This document shows, in pieces, positions 11,001 through 20,780 of a stretch of DNA of 49,417 nucleotides. The DNA is taken from contig NW_014578365.1 in NCBI RefSeq assembly GCF_000485595.1, positions 104,453-153,869 of the forward strand, written 5' to 3'. The stretch comes from Priapulus caudatus (Eukaryota > Priapulida > Priapulimorpha > Priapulimorphida > Priapulidae). Numbering within the stretch: position 1 is the first letter of the stretch; each line of letters starts with the position of its first letter. A program made the translations under genes and the position numbers. The notes beneath the pieces are model-generated. The model ran no database searches. It was not told the DNA's origin and was given only the letters and a program-made list of their open reading frames with translations.

Positions 11001-14000
11001 AATATGAAGCACTAACCTCCATGTTAACATATTCACCACGGCCATGTTTTTGTGAACATATGTAACCACCACGCTGGGCCATGTTTATCTGTGACATATT
11101 GTAACACCATCGTGCGCTGTTTATCTGTGACATATTGTAACACACCGTGCCATGTTTATCTTGTGACATATTGTAACACCACGCGTGCCATGTTTATCTG
11201 GACAAATATTGAACACGCAGCGCGTGCCATGTTATCTGTGACAATATTGTAACACCACGTGCCGTGGTTTAATCTGTGAGCAGTATTGTAAGACACCACC
11301 GTCCTGTTTTATCTGCTGACATATTGTAACAGCCACCGTGCAGTTGTTTCATGTGACATATGATACACACCGGACGTGCCATGTTTATCTGCTACATACT
11401 TGTAACACCACCGGCCTCGTTATCTGTGACATTATTGTAACACCACCGTGCCATGTTTATATGCTGTTGACAGTATTGTATAGCAACCACGCGGTGCCAT
11501 GTTTTATCGTCGCTGACATATTGTATACACGTTGCTATCGTTTCTCTCTGCGACAGATCGCGGTGCGCATCAGCGCGATGGGTCGCATGCTATGTGTTTA
11601 TCTATGACATATGTCTGTGTTTCTCTCTGCGACAGATCGCGGTGCGCATCAGCGCGATGGGTCGCATGCTATGTGTTTATCTATGACATATGTCTTTGTG
11701 TTTCTCTCTGGCGAACAAGATCGCGGTGCGCATGGAACAGCGCGAGTGGCCGGGCATGCTATGTGTTTATCTATGACATGTCGCTCTGTGTTTCTCTCTG
11801 TGACAGGATTGGCGGTGGCGCATCAGGGCGGGCGAATGGGTCGGGCATGCTATGTGTTTCATTATGACAAATATGTCTGTGTTTCTCTCTGTGACAGATT
11901 AGCGGGTGCGCATCAGCGGCAAAAAACACTGGGGGTCGGCATGCTATGGTAGTTTATCTATGACATATGTCTGTGTTTGCTTACTGCGACAGGATCGCCG
12001 GGTGCGCATCAGCGCGATGGGTGCGCGATTGCTCATGTGTTTGAATCTATGGACATACTGTCTGTGTTTTGCTCTGCTGGGCGACAGATGCGGCGGTGGC
12101 GCATCAGCGGGCGATGGGCCGCGATGCTATGTGTTTACTTGAGCATGTGTCTGTGTTTCTCTCTGTGACAGATTGGCGGTCGGCAATCAGCGGCGAATTG
12201 GGTCGCATCTATGTGTTTATCTATGACATAATGTCTGTGTTTCTGCTACTGCGAGCACCGAATCCGGCGGTGCGCATCAGCGGCGGCGATGGGTCGGCAT
12301 GTATGTGGGTTTATCTATTGACATATGTCTGTGTTTATCTCTGCGGACAGATCGCGGTGCGCAATCAGCGCGATGGGTCGCATGCTAATGTGTTTATCTA
12401 ATGACATATGTCTGGTGTTTAGTCTCTGGCGAAGCGCGCCCCAGCAGAATCGCGGTGCGGGCATCAGCTGGCGATGGGTCGGCATGCATGATGTGTTTAT
12501 CTATGACATATGTCTGTGTTTATCTCTGCGACAGATCGCGGTGCGCATCAGCGCGATGGGTCGTATCAAGGCTGTCTTCACTCAGGAGATTTTTACGGAG
12601 CAGGTGGTGACGTCTCACGCGGTCAGGGTGCCTGTCACGCCCGACCTCAACGCGACGATGACCGGATACCTGCCTGTCCACTGCATCCACCAGCTGCTGA
12701 AGAGTCGCGCCTTCACCAAACACAAGGTTCCCATCAAGGTACCGTACCGACTCTAGGACGCCTTCACACGCGTTCAGGAAGATGTACCGAAATTAATGCA
12801 CCAAAAATAGAGAACAGTAGGGGAAAGTAGGGATAGCAGTAGGGAAAGGTAGTGATAGCAGTAGGGGAGGTAGACAAAGCAGCAACGGAAGGTAATAGAA
12901 ACTGTAGTGGCATGTAGGAGTGGGCGTATTATAGTGAAAGGGAGATGTAATGATGATAGTTAGGGTTTGACTTTGCAGAAGTGTAAAGCTGAGAGAGTTG
13001 TAAGTGATCGTTATATATGCACTTTCTAATGAAGCACATCAATATATATATATACATATTAATATGTATAATCATATATGATATTGTATGAGTATATAAA
13101 ATATACTCGTATATTCTGCATATATAATAATATATATATAAGTATATCGGCTATACCGTCGCCATCTCGCCGTGTCAGGACTGGATCTGCAGGCAGATTC
13201 GTGAGGCGAGCACGCCGCTGCACCCGCTGCTGCCGCCGCTGCTGCAGTCCTACGTCACCTCCGTCATCGTGCCGCCAGCGAAGGGCGACTACAAGCAGAC
13301 TAACGAGGCGATCAGCGAACGAGAGGTCCTCGACGCGTTCCGCTGCTCCGCGCTCATGCAGCACGACGACGACGATGACGACGACGCGGTCGTCACGGCG
13401 ACCGTCGAGCGGACGTCGTCGGGGGCGACGGCGCAGCTGCTCATGCTCTACTACCTGCTGCTGTACGAGGACTGCCGGCTCGCGAACACGCGCGCGCTGC
13501 TCGCCGCGGGGCGCCGGGGGGCGCCACCGTACCCGCCGCAGCTGTTCGTGCAGCTGCCTATGAAACACCTGATACAGCGTGCGCAGCGGCAGCAGCAGCT
13601 CTACGCGGGGCTGTTCGCGCCCCTGCTGCGCCTGCTCGCGACACACTACCCGCACCTGTGCCAGGTACGCCACCACCGCCGCAGGCACCCACGTCCGGGG
13701 TTGAGGTGGGGGGGGGGGGTAGGGAGAGTTTGATTGACGCGGTTACAAATTGTGTTATGTAGATTGTGTCTGCGGTTCGTCGTTTGATGTTGGTATATAT
13801 TTTAGTATAATTATATCGATTGATTAATTTAATTTAATTATCTAATTATATATATGTTGCTTATATGTTATCTAGTATCAGGAGTCAAATATTACGTGAT
13901 TTTTATGCCTATTGTTTTATTTTTCTAATTTTCTATAGTATTTCATTAATTCTGGTCGTACTATAATACTACTTTAATGTTATATTATTACTATTAGTAT

Positions 14001-17000
14001 TACTATGTTGTATTAGTATTATATTATTACATCAATGATGACGTCTGTGCCGTGTGCGCTGCGCAGGTTCAGGACTGGATGTCGGAGGACATCGAGATGT
14101 CGCAGCTTGAGGTGCAGATGGCGCCACCATCGCTGCCCTGCACGGTCGCCGCGGTGAAGGCGGCGCTGGACGAGGCGGCCCGGCGGCCCGCGCGGGCCGT
14201 CATCCTGCTCGAGCAGCTCGCCGCGCGGCCCGCGAGCCGCCTCCTGCCCTACGCAGACTGCATCGTCGGTGCGATGGCGCGGCTGCTAGGGGGCGCTGCT
14301 CCGCGCCGCACGCTGGAGCTGCTGCGGCGGCTCTGGGTGAAGCTGAACACGGTGATCCCGCTCAAGCTGAGCGTGATGACGGTGAACGCTCTGCGGCGGC
14401 GCGGCGCGGGAGGCGGGGACGGCGGCGTGGCGGGGGAGGCGACGCCGGCGGTGGAGTACGTGCAGAGTGACGTCGTCGTCGATCCGCTGATCGTGCTGCG
14501 CTGCGACCCGCGCGCGTTCAGGTGCGTGCTGCGGCGCGAGACTCGGGCGGAGTGATACGAGTGAGCGAGACAACGAGCGTCGCTCGTTTCCCGCGGCGTT
14601 GTTTAGTTGAATTCTACCAGTGCTTGCTTCTGTTAGCGATACACTTACATAGCTAATGCAATGTATTTGCTGGGCATTATTGATCAAAAAGTATAATCAA
14701 AATATTTAGTGTTTAAAAAGCTTTATATATCAATATCATAGCATATAACAATATGTACATATGTATATGTATCAAGAGCGGATAATACCAAGGTATTATC
14801 CGCTCTTGATATGTATATATAATGTTATACTTTAATGCTAGCGTTCGGAACGCAATGCGTAACGACCCCGCGGATTCGAAAGTTTTCCGTTATTGCCACC
14901 AGGTGTCCCCCTGTGCTGGAGATCGTGTTGCGTCTGCTGACGAGTTTCCTGGCGGCGTCGCGCGCGTACCTTTGCACGCACATACAGTCGCATCCGGTGC
15001 CGGAGAAGGCCGGGGCGGGAGCGGGCGACGTCGAGAGGGAGGAGCTGAAGAATGCTCTTCTCGCGGCGCAGGAGAGCGCGGCCGTGCAGATGCTGCTCGA
15101 GATCTGTCTGCCCAACGCTGACGAGCGGGTAACTATAAGCACTAACCTCAATCACCGCGTAGCCGGGGAGCTGCGGGTGGAGGGAATCACCGCGTAGCCG
15201 AGGAGCTGCGGGTGGAGGGGGGAGGGTCTTAGTATTGTTATGACGAGGAGGAGTGTTGCTGTCGGTTTTTAATGAGAAATTCTATGGGAAGTTAATGCCA
15301 TAAAAGGCATTGGAGTAATCGCCCGGCCGACGTAAATATTTCCTTCGAAGAAGGGTTATCAAGGTCACGTCCATTTTAGCAATGCTTTGTGTGTGCAAAA
15401 ATATTTCTTATACCTCCTGCCTCTCAGTAGTTTTGCGTGTGGTTGTGTTAACGGCGGTGCAACGTATTCGTTGTTTGTTTGCAGAGTGACGACAGCCTGC
15501 TGTCTGACCTACAGGAGGTTCGCTGTATCGTCTGCTCCTACCTACACCAGACGTTCATCGCTGACCCCTTTCTGGCCAAGCTCGTCCACTTCCAGGTCAG
15601 ATCCGCTATCTCGTTAGCTTTAATTATCATTATTATTGTATTTTTTAACTAACATTACTGAATTCATCGTAATTCGATCATTGTGAATTTTTAATTCGGT
15701 GCATTATTGGATGTTTTTTTTTTAATTTTTTTTTTTTATGTTTATGTTTTATGGATTATGTTTTTATTATTTCATTAGGTGATTACCAGGTTTGATACAT
15801 TCCTCATGGGTGGCTTTCTGTAGTTAGCTTTTCTGTTTGTTGTGTTTCAGGGTTATCGCTCTGAGCTCCTCCCCGTCACCGTAGCAGGCATACCTAGCAT
15901 GCACATCTGCCTCGACTTTATTCCGGAACTGCTGAGTCAGCCTCAGCTCGAGAAGCAGGTGAGATAACGAGCGATGTTTATTATCGATTACGTGAGGTAA
16001 TGAGTGAAGTACGGTAACGAGCAAGGTGCACTAATGATCAGGTAAGATCATGAGCAAGGTGTGCTAATGATCAGGTAAGATAACAAGAGGTGTACCAATG
16101 ATCAGATAATATAACAAGAGAGGTGCACTACCAATTAAATAAGATAATGGGGCAGTAACAATCACGTGAGATAAAGAATGAAATGTGCTAATGATCAGGT
16201 AAGTTAACGAGTGGAACGAGGTAACACACAGGTGGTGTTACCGATTAATGCGAATTACTCACTTCTGTTGTAGATATTCGCCGTAGAGCTGACCTCTCAC
16301 CTGTGCCTGCAGTACGCTCTACCCAAGTCGCTGAGTGTCGCCAGACTAGCTGTCAACGTGCTGTCAACCCTCCTCACGAGTATGTAGCGTATTTCTCATG
16401 CAAGTCATTTTTCATGCATGCTTAAGTAATACCACAAAAATAAGTAAAGAGCAGGGAGAAAGGTGGATGGATGAAGGAAGTACGAAGGTACAACCTTAAG
16501 GTACCTTAAGGTAGCCTTAAGATAATGGATCTTATGGTACAAGACGACGTAGTACAAGGAAAGAAGTAAATTGCGAAATTTCTCGATCGGAGCACGCTGC
16601 ATACAGGAATAGCGCATATATTTGTCCCAACGCTCCCAATCCCAATGTTTACCCGAAAGAATAAAGCTAGTTCAACGAAGTTGCTCTGCGTCGAATACCA
16701 TTGGTTTGGGCCCCTGAGAGTACCCGAACTAGTCATTAAAAAGGTGTTTAAGTCTGGATGCGTGTGTCTGATTTGCAGTAGCATTATTGCACCACACAGT
16801 GCGCGTGTACGCGCATCGGCATACGGAACGCACGCTCTCTTGTTTCAGTGCTGTCGAGTGACGTGTACGCAGACGTGTACATTCCCGTCATGCCGGCGAT
16901 GGTGCGCTTCTGCCGGGCGTTCCCCCCGCTGTGCGACGACGTCGTCGCCTTCCTCACCCAGCTTGCACAGATGACGTCTGCTCACGTTGCCATTAACAAC

Positions 17001-17853
17001 AGCCACTCGCCCGTCACCATAGGTAAGAGCATCCGTCACCAAGCATCGGTCGTGCAGTCGTTATAAATCGTATATAAAATAATATAAATTAATGTATGTA
17101 TTTGTACATATATATATACATACATGTATTTTATAGGTTATATTACTGTCCAACAACAGTCACTTCCTTATAAGCCCAACATAACATGTATATGTAAGAA
17201 GAGGACAGACATGTCCAGATAGACCGGGTACAAGATTGCGTTGCGCAAAAGGTGCGTTGTTCCCCGACCGCCGCTCCGCCGTGTTCGTAAAAACGTGCGT
17301 GATTGACATCACGGTTTGTTCGGCAACGAACGACGTCATCCCCTAGCGGCCAATGAGCGAGCATGTGGTCGGTGATTGACAGCATTTCTTGGCTTTTCTT
17401 GTAGCAGCCACTACGTCTTAACCTTGAGGCGCGCGACCCCCTCGAGCAGTTCTCGGCCGTTTGGAGATGGCCTCCAGGCGTCGATCGCGAAATGTCGCTT
17501 GGAAACCGCCTCGTTTTCACAAAGTTGCGTTTCACAGCCGTTCAGGTTAATCTGTCTAAGAGGACAAAAAGGGGCGGTGTTGCCGCGCACACGCATTAAC
17601 CCGGCCGCATGTCCGTCCAGAGAGAATCACGCTCTTCTCTTATCTCTATCTGTGCTAAGAGCGAACGTTGAGCCAACGATCGATAGATTCCGCATTTTAA
17701 CACAGGATTTCTCGGATTCCAGATGAACTGTGGATGAGCGACTCGGACACGGAGAGCCCCAGGGGGCTCCCGAAGGACAGCCTCCTCTGCCACGCCGTCC
17801 ACAAGGCCTTTACGGACATCGTGCGATCTAGCAAGAGCCTCGCGCTGTCGTAG
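5369..17853 (+). CDS. INTS2: Integrator complex subunit 2 (INTS2), complete, 18 exons
   Basis: Eighteen exons with GT-AG borders join without frame conflict (3453 nt, 1150 residues; human about 1204). Similarity to INTS2 is continuous: LVPLLPCLVRMSLCAP, SILASSLQHGLALEFE, VSDVLCIMQAELPALLPL, GLLLGNDVNVRVWF, ASCLLRLYCALRGIAALK, IIDLVCSTLGMK, FTQEIFTEQVVTSHAVRVPV, LLRLLATHYPHLC, DPLIVLRCDPRAFRCPP, REELKNALLAAQESAAVQ, VAGIPSMHICLDFIPELL and LPKSLSVARLAVNVL. INTS2 is an alpha-solenoid backbone subunit of Integrator, which attenuates RNA polymerase II and processes snRNA 3' ends in the nucleus. Oddities are a run of seven Asp in exon 11, a Gly-rich insert in exon 12, and tandem copies of the exon 10 acceptor in intron 9. 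The start at 5369 fits the conserved block spacing. Confidence 0.97.
6175..6313 (+). CDS. INTS2: INTS2 exon 2
   Basis: The acceptor ACATGTAG was chosen over a CAG four bases downstream because only it keeps frame with exon 1 and gives QLRQKIGGNKSESIL, matching human LRHKLGG...ESIL. Ends LLLSELLLVMSQ, donor GTATGT. Confidence 0.9.
6718..6820 (+). CDS. INTS2: INTS2 exon 3
   Basis: Acceptor TTTTCAG, donor GTTAGC. Encodes MKEHHTEFYIKHSELFDNE then VYLNDVSDVLCIMQA. Confidence 0.93.
7335..7448 (+). CDS. INTS2: INTS2 exon 4
   Basis: Acceptor TATTGCAG, donor GTATAT. Encodes ELPALLPLPDLSEALLHVSN then GPWLLCRLVANAAESFDE. Confidence 0.95.
7685..8016 (+). mobile_element. 5'-truncated LINE remnant ending in a (GAT)n tail
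   Basis: In INTS2 intron 4. The translation includes MRWLGYIEHS, then ARKLEVDSQRGPSKPKKTWE and EVVKSDRAKLGLETTDPQNR, the familiar C-terminal tail of non-LTR reverse transcriptase proteins (RWLGHV..., PKKTW..., DR...). A frameshift or stop interrupts it near 7878, after which the reading continues in another frame. The fragment ends in an uninterrupted GAT microsatellite (7962-8016), a simple-repeat 3' tail as seen in RTE-like and related LINEs. It is dead and only the 3' end is present. Confidence 0.8.
8064..8194 (+). CDS. INTS2: INTS2 exon 5
   Basis: Acceptor TCTTGGCAG directly follows the LINE tail region; donor GTACGT. Encodes CESLVASGEKQDEESPGGAV then RGKALRMLGKMNPAGALNIR. The codons at 8108-8122 also make a CTCF-like core (ACCAGGGGGCGCT). 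Confidence 0.95.
8528..8728 (+). CDS. INTS2: INTS2 exon 6
   Basis: Acceptor TGCCGTAG, donor GTAACG. Encodes IEHCRLPGLAVALTLDHYK then SSDLVAFISGLLLGNDVNV and RVWFAQYIRGAQK. Confidence 0.95.
8953..9119 (+). CDS. INTS2: INTS2 exon 7
   Basis: Acceptor GTTTGCAG, donor GTAAGC. Encodes KRRDGSCALTSLREELTLEL then HVVQASCLLRLYCALRGIAA. Confidence 0.95.
9529..9726 (+). CDS. INTS2: INTS2 exon 8
   Basis: Acceptor CCCTGCAG, donor GTAACT. Encodes LSEEETKLLVQLVTSRPPPT then SAGVRFLSLGLCMLIACPIL and VVQWIRWFLAESASFE. Confidence 0.95.
9780..9905. repeat. TTG/TTA trinucleotide-rich tract in INTS2 intron 8
   Basis: Interrupted runs of TTG and TTA (TATTATTATT, GTTGTTGTTG). Simple-sequence intron filler with no coding signal. 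Confidence 0.8.
10083..10197 (+). CDS. INTS2: INTS2 exon 9
   Basis: Acceptor GCTTTCAG, donor GTATGA. Encodes ASGVDASFGELLLLLAIHF then HGNQTNAIIDLVCSTLGMK. Confidence 0.96.
10488..11540. repeat. ~36-bp minisatellite array in INTS2 intron 9
   Basis: About 30 degenerate copies of a unit built from GTTTATCTGTGACATATTG and TAACACCACCGTGCCAT. Copies differ mainly by single-base insertions and deletions, suggesting unpolished long-read sequence. The motif TTTATCTGTGACA is shared with the longer array immediately downstream, so the two are related. Confidence 0.9.
11540..12534 (+). repeat. Array of duplicated exon 10 acceptors (~79-90-bp units)
   Basis: About eleven tandem units precede the true exon 10. 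Each contains the pyrimidine/acceptor stretch TCTCTCTGCGACAG followed by a copy of the first ~29 nt of exon 10 (ATCGCGGTGCGCATCAGCG...ATGGGTCG), then CATGCTATGTGTTTATC and back to the acceptor. The first two units are exact, spaced 79 bp (exon-like copies begin at 11557 and 11636). Later ones carry indels, then the last (12535) continues into the real exon. Translation from any decoy gives IAVRISAMGRMLCVYL and a stop. Confidence 0.93.
12535..12738 (+). CDS. INTS2: INTS2 exon 10
   Basis: Acceptor TGCGACAG, donor GTACCG. Encodes IAVRISAMGRIKAVFTQEIF then TEQVVTSHAVRVPVTPDLN and HQLLKSRAFTKHKVPIK. Only this last copy of the repeated acceptor continues into the conserved protein. Confidence 0.95.
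12739..13178. other. INTS2 intron 10
   Basis: Contains a loose purine-rich repeat of GTAGGGA/GATAGCA type (about 12815-12900) and an AT-rich TATA tract near 13030-13145. No other feature is seen. Confidence 0.6.
13179..13664 (+). CDS. INTS2: INTS2 exon 11
   Basis: Acceptor GTGTCAG, donor GTACGC. The largest exon, very GC-rich. Encodes DWICRQIREASTPLHPLLP, a variable segment with seven consecutive Asp, then AQLLMLYYLLLYEDCRLANT and LLRLLATHYPHLCQ. Confidence 0.95.
13665..14066. other. INTS2 intron 11
   Basis: AT-rich with a G homopolymer near 13710 and TATTA-type simple sequence. Nothing else is seen. Confidence 0.6.
14067..14521 (+). CDS. INTS2: INTS2 exon 12
   Basis: Acceptor TGCGCAG, donor GTGCGT. 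Encodes VQDWMSEDIEMSQ, then LLPYADCIVGAMARLLGG, RRLWVKLNTVIPLKLSVMTV, a Gly-rich insert (GAGGGDGGVAG), and VDPLIVLRCDPRAF. Confidence 0.95.
14771..14810. repeat. Perfect 19-bp inverted repeat with 2-nt loop
   Basis: ATCAAGAGCGGATAATACC (14771-14789) and its exact complement (14792-14810) are separated by AA in INTS2 intron 12. It could extrude as a cruciform or form an RNA hairpin. No target duplication is evident. Confidence 0.9.
14903..15128 (+). CDS. INTS2: INTS2 exon 13
   Basis: Acceptor GCCACCAG, donor GTAACT. Encodes CPPVLEIVLRLLTSFLAASR then VEREELKNALLAAQESAAVQ and MLLEICLPNADER. Confidence 0.95.
15485..15595 (+). CDS. INTS2: INTS2 exon 14
   Basis: Acceptor GTTTGCAG, donor GTCAGA. 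Encodes SDDSLLSDLQEVRCIVCSY then LHQTFIADPFLAKLVHFQ. Confidence 0.95.
15851..15958 (+). CDS. INTS2: INTS2 exon 15
   Basis: Acceptor GTGTTTCAG, donor GTGAGA. Encodes GYRSELLPVTVAGIPSMHIC then LDFIPELLSQPQLEKQ. Confidence 0.96.
15959..16260 (+). repeat. Donor-like minisatellite in INTS2 intron 15
   Basis: Immediately after the true donor (CAG/GTGAGATAACGAG) come diverged repeats of ~32 bp, several containing AATGATCAG/GTAAG followed by ATAAC or TTAAC and AAGGTGC. Three of them form good extra 5' splice-site matches (CAGGTAAGAT, CAGGTAAGAT, CAGGTAAGTT). The array resembles tandem duplication of the exon-intron edge. Confidence 0.7.
16274..16379 (+). CDS. INTS2: INTS2 exon 16
   Basis: Acceptor GTTGTAG, donor GTATGT. 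Encodes IFAVELTSHLCLQYALPKSL then SVARLAVNVLSTLLT. Confidence 0.95.
16849..17022 (+). CDS. INTS2: INTS2 exon 17
   Basis: Acceptor TGTTTCAG, donor GTAAGA. Encodes LSSDVYADVYIPVMPAMVRF then CRAFPPLCDDVVAFLTQLAQ. Confidence 0.94.
17023..17722. other. INTS2 intron 17
   Basis: 700 bp without recognisable coding or repeat structure apart from a short TA-rich tract near 17080-17130. Confidence 0.6.
17723..17853 (+). CDS. INTS2: INTS2 exon 18 (terminal)
   Basis: Acceptor GATTCCAG. Encodes DELWMSDSDTESPRGLPKD then LLCHAVHKAFTDIVR, ending in SLALS and TAG. Similar in position to the human C-terminal LCHCIERTVIEII helix, though divergent. Confidence 0.88.
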
Positions 17854-18802
17854 TGTCGTACGCTCACACCGCGTTGGTCGTCAACATGTACATAATGCGT
17901 GCACACCGGATCCATGCATTGCAGCAATGCCACATATAAAACTTATGTAAATACTACTCAAATTATTCGCTTTGTGTTATTCTTTGTATGTATTATCCAT
18001 TTCGTACAAAAGCGGTCCATCAAGTAAAGAGGCGAACATGCACAGGTTACAGGAAAACTGTTTACGCGACTCTTTATTGACCTTTAGACAGTGAAGAAAA
18101 CTACACGAAACAGTCCTTACAGTAAATCTCAAACTTTGTACAATGGAAGTCAATACGTCACATGTAAACGGTTCCAGGGTTACGCGGTGATTTTACATGT
18201 GACATAGTAAGCACGACCCACACGTGTATGTACAGTGTACTGCAATGGCTTTGTACAGTCTGTTCCGAATTTAAAAAGTTTCACCCCACGCTCGTTTCAT
18301 CTCTACGTTTTATCTGCCGCCGCATGTGCCGTGCAAATCTACTCGATTAGCGAAAATCGCCGACAACCATTGGAGAACAACTAAGGACGCCGACGCTGCA
18401 GCTGCCAGTCGCCACGACGACAAGACAAGGGGGTCGTTGGGGAGCAGGGTGGGTTGCATCTGGGCCCTCGGAGACTGGGGGTCGTTCTGGGGGTCGTTCA
18501 TCCGGCAGTCACAAAAGGCAATCTAAGACGAGCGAGGTTGGCTCATGGGGTGTCCGCCGTCTCCTGTGTGTTAACGACAGCACGCGAGCGTCGTGAGTCC
18601 AGCACGGCGAACCCCCTACCAGTGGTGCCCCCTGGCCCAAACCAGCGAGGGGCGAGGGAGAGGAGAGACGACGGCAGCCGGTGAGGGAGAGGAGAGACGT
18701 TTCTAGATATAGATCGGCAAGCTGCTTAGAAGACACTTCGGAGGGGATGCTCGGTCGGTGCAGGGATTGTTCGAACGCTGCCTCGTGCGGCCAAACCGCC
18801 GC
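17854..18802. other. Convergent 3' ends of INTS2 and RANBP1
   Basis: Holds the 3' UTRs of two converging genes. A minus-strand AATAAA (18073-18078) suits RANBP1. No canonical AATAAA is evident for INTS2; TATAAA near 17935 is a possible variant. No independent gene is seen. Confidence 0.6.
18073..18078 (-). promoter_or_regulatory. Candidate poly(A) signal of RANBP1
   Basis: TTTATT on plus, AATAAA on minus, about 725 bp after the RANBP1 stop and before the INTS2 stop is reached. Assigned by position. Confidence 0.55.
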
Positions 18803-19035
18803 CTACTCCTGTTTCGCCGAACTCTCTTCTGTGGCGCCCTCTGTCTTGTCGCCGTCGCCCGCCCCTTGATCTTTCACCTCCAGCCCTGCCAGCTTCTCCG
18901 CTACGCTGTCAGCCTCTGCATCTTCATTTTCCGCTGTGGCTTCCTTCACCTCTGATTCTTTCTTCACCTCCGATTCTTCCTTCTCTGCTTTTTCCTCGGC
19001 AGAATGGTCCTTCTCATCTTCATCGTCTTCTCCAC
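18803..19035 (-). CDS. RANBP1: RANBP1 exon 6 (terminal, acidic tail)
   Basis: Acceptor ACGTTTCAG. Encodes [20 protein letters not shown], the repeat [12 protein letters not shown], the export-like [13 protein letters not shown] and the end SSAKQE, TAG. Confidence 0.94.
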
Positions 19036-20704
19036 CTGAAACGTAAATTCCGGGCGACGTTAAAAAAATCATTGCTTCTACGAAATAATCGGTCATCTAA
19101 AACAACGGCTCCGGGTCGATATTCGGGAATGGAGGCGACGCACATGATGGACACTCGGCCCGAACGTAAACACACAAACACGCGTTAATGTGTAATACGC
19201 ATAACCGCGCGAGCATTAGCAACGAAAGCAACGGCGGTCGACCAGAATCACAACGGAACACGTCCTCACCTGAATCTCCCGACTCGGCATATCTGACGAG
19301 CGACTGCGCTTCTATGAACTTCTCCTTGAATTTCTGAGCGTCTGCAACACAAATTGAAGACGGCGACGATGAGCAGGAGCACCCGCGCCCATGACAACAA
19401 CAAACAAACACAATGATAAACAAACAGCACGGTGGTCACCAACCAATTTAGTTTTTTCTGACCGAAGCAGCTATAATTTCAAGAATTACTAATAATTAAA
19501 TTGTACACAAACTATTAAACAAAACATCTGACAAATCTATTGAAGGATTAATAAAACTATAAAGAAAACTATCTGTTATCATCGTTGTCAGCCCTTCTTT
19601 TAAAACATCATGGGAAAAAAACGAACGACAGATGAGCACGAACACTCGGCAGTCTGAAAAACGCTGTGTACGCAAAACGATTCACTTACTCTCCACGTTT
19701 GCGAATCGGATGGCCAACAACTCTGGTTTCGTTGACTCATCGGCAAAGTCTGCTGGTACGCTCCACACCCATGCCCGATCGCTGGTCGCATGCTGCTTCA
19801 GTTCCATGTAGGGAGAAACTGTAATAGGCAAAACAATTTACAGTCAAACCTGGGTTGGCGAATACCTGTCTGAAAAATGCTTGGCATTTCCCTTGAATAG
19901 CAGGTATATAGGTATTGTGGTAGCAGGTCTATTAAAGAGACTTTTGGTATTTCCCTTGATTACGAGTTACTCACTGAAACCATCTCTATAAATTGGACAT
20001 TCATTTATAAAGTACAATTTTTTGGATTTCCCATGGGTGATGTCAAGGCGCGTCTGAATAAACCAGAATGCCATGACAGGTCACTTTTAACAGAGAAATG
20101 CTATTAGTGTAACCTACAATACTTTCCAACTGCACTCCCAGAACTGGACCTAATTGCTTCTCAACGTTGGTGCACACTCATGTCTATACTACTACTACTC
20201 TTAAGGTACCCTTATTTCAGCGTGTGTCAGCACTCGCTGTTACAGGAGACTTACTGTAATGATTCGCACAGATTTTGTAAGTCTTGTCTCGCCGCATCAG
20301 CAGTCGCATGAGTGTCTTCTGCTTATGCCTCATGATCTTCACGTCGCCCGTCCCTCGCTCTTTCCACTCCGGCGGGTCCATCGATGAATCGAACCGATAA
20401 AGACGGGCTCTCCTGTAATAGAAAACGCTCCGTTTAAAACAAGCGTCGATCGACAGATACTGTGCTGCCGGTGAGCACAAGGTTGCTAGCTAGCTCAAAG
20501 CACGTGTCAACGGCGAGAGCACTGCGACGGCTATCTCTCTTCACCTGCTGTATCAGTCGCACAGATATTCACTCACATTTTGAAAAACTCTTCTTCGTCT
20601 TCTTCCAATGTCTTTGTTTCGACGGGAGGTAGTTGCAAGATAGGCTCGAAGTGGACACCAGGACTAGACGAGAGCACTTCATCTGTGTGCGAATGATGGT
20701 CAGC
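18803..20704 (-). CDS. RANBP1: Ran-specific GTPase-activating protein RANBP1 (exons 2-6)
   Basis: Five minus-strand exons (20577-20704, 20255-20412, 19690-19818, 19270-19341, 18803-19035) join in frame to 239 residues; an upstream exon must supply the start. The product contains [91 protein letters not shown] and [20 protein letters not shown]: the Ran-binding domain with the WKERG signature. RANBP1 binds Ran-GTP and helps RanGAP dissociate and hydrolyse export complexes in the cytoplasm. The tail is Glu/Lys-rich and longer than in human (201 residues in total). It keeps a leucine-rich export-like motif [12 protein letters not shown], matching human VAEKLEALSVKE. Confidence 0.96.
19270..19341 (-). 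CDS. RANBP1: RANBP1 exon 5
   Basis: Acceptor GTGTTGCAG, donor GTGAGG. Encodes [20 protein letters not shown] then SGDS. Confidence 0.95.
19690..19818 (-). CDS. RANBP1: RANBP1 exon 4
   Basis: Acceptor CTATTACAG, donor GTAAGT. Encodes [20 protein letters not shown] then [20 protein letters not shown]. Confidence 0.96.
20255..20412 (-). CDS. RANBP1: RANBP1 exon 3
   Basis: Acceptor CTATTACAG, donor GTAAGT. Encodes [20 protein letters not shown] then [20 protein letters not shown] and [12 protein letters not shown]. Confidence 0.96.
20577..20704 (-). CDS. RANBP1: RANBP1 exon 2
   Basis: Acceptor GTTTACAG, donor GTGAGT. Encodes [19 protein letters not shown] then [20 protein letters not shown]. 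It begins in phase 0, so the first exon must end at a codon boundary. Confidence 0.94.
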
Positions 20705-20780
20705 CTGTAAACGACAAAGCCATAACAGATTCAACGGGACTCAAATCTCACTGCACTTCTCGCCACTGACTGCAAGCACC

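Noticed and set aside
11540-12534. Eleven extra coding exons of INTS2
   Set aside because: Each decoy reading ends in a stop after about 16 codons and has no conserved protein beyond the copied exon start.
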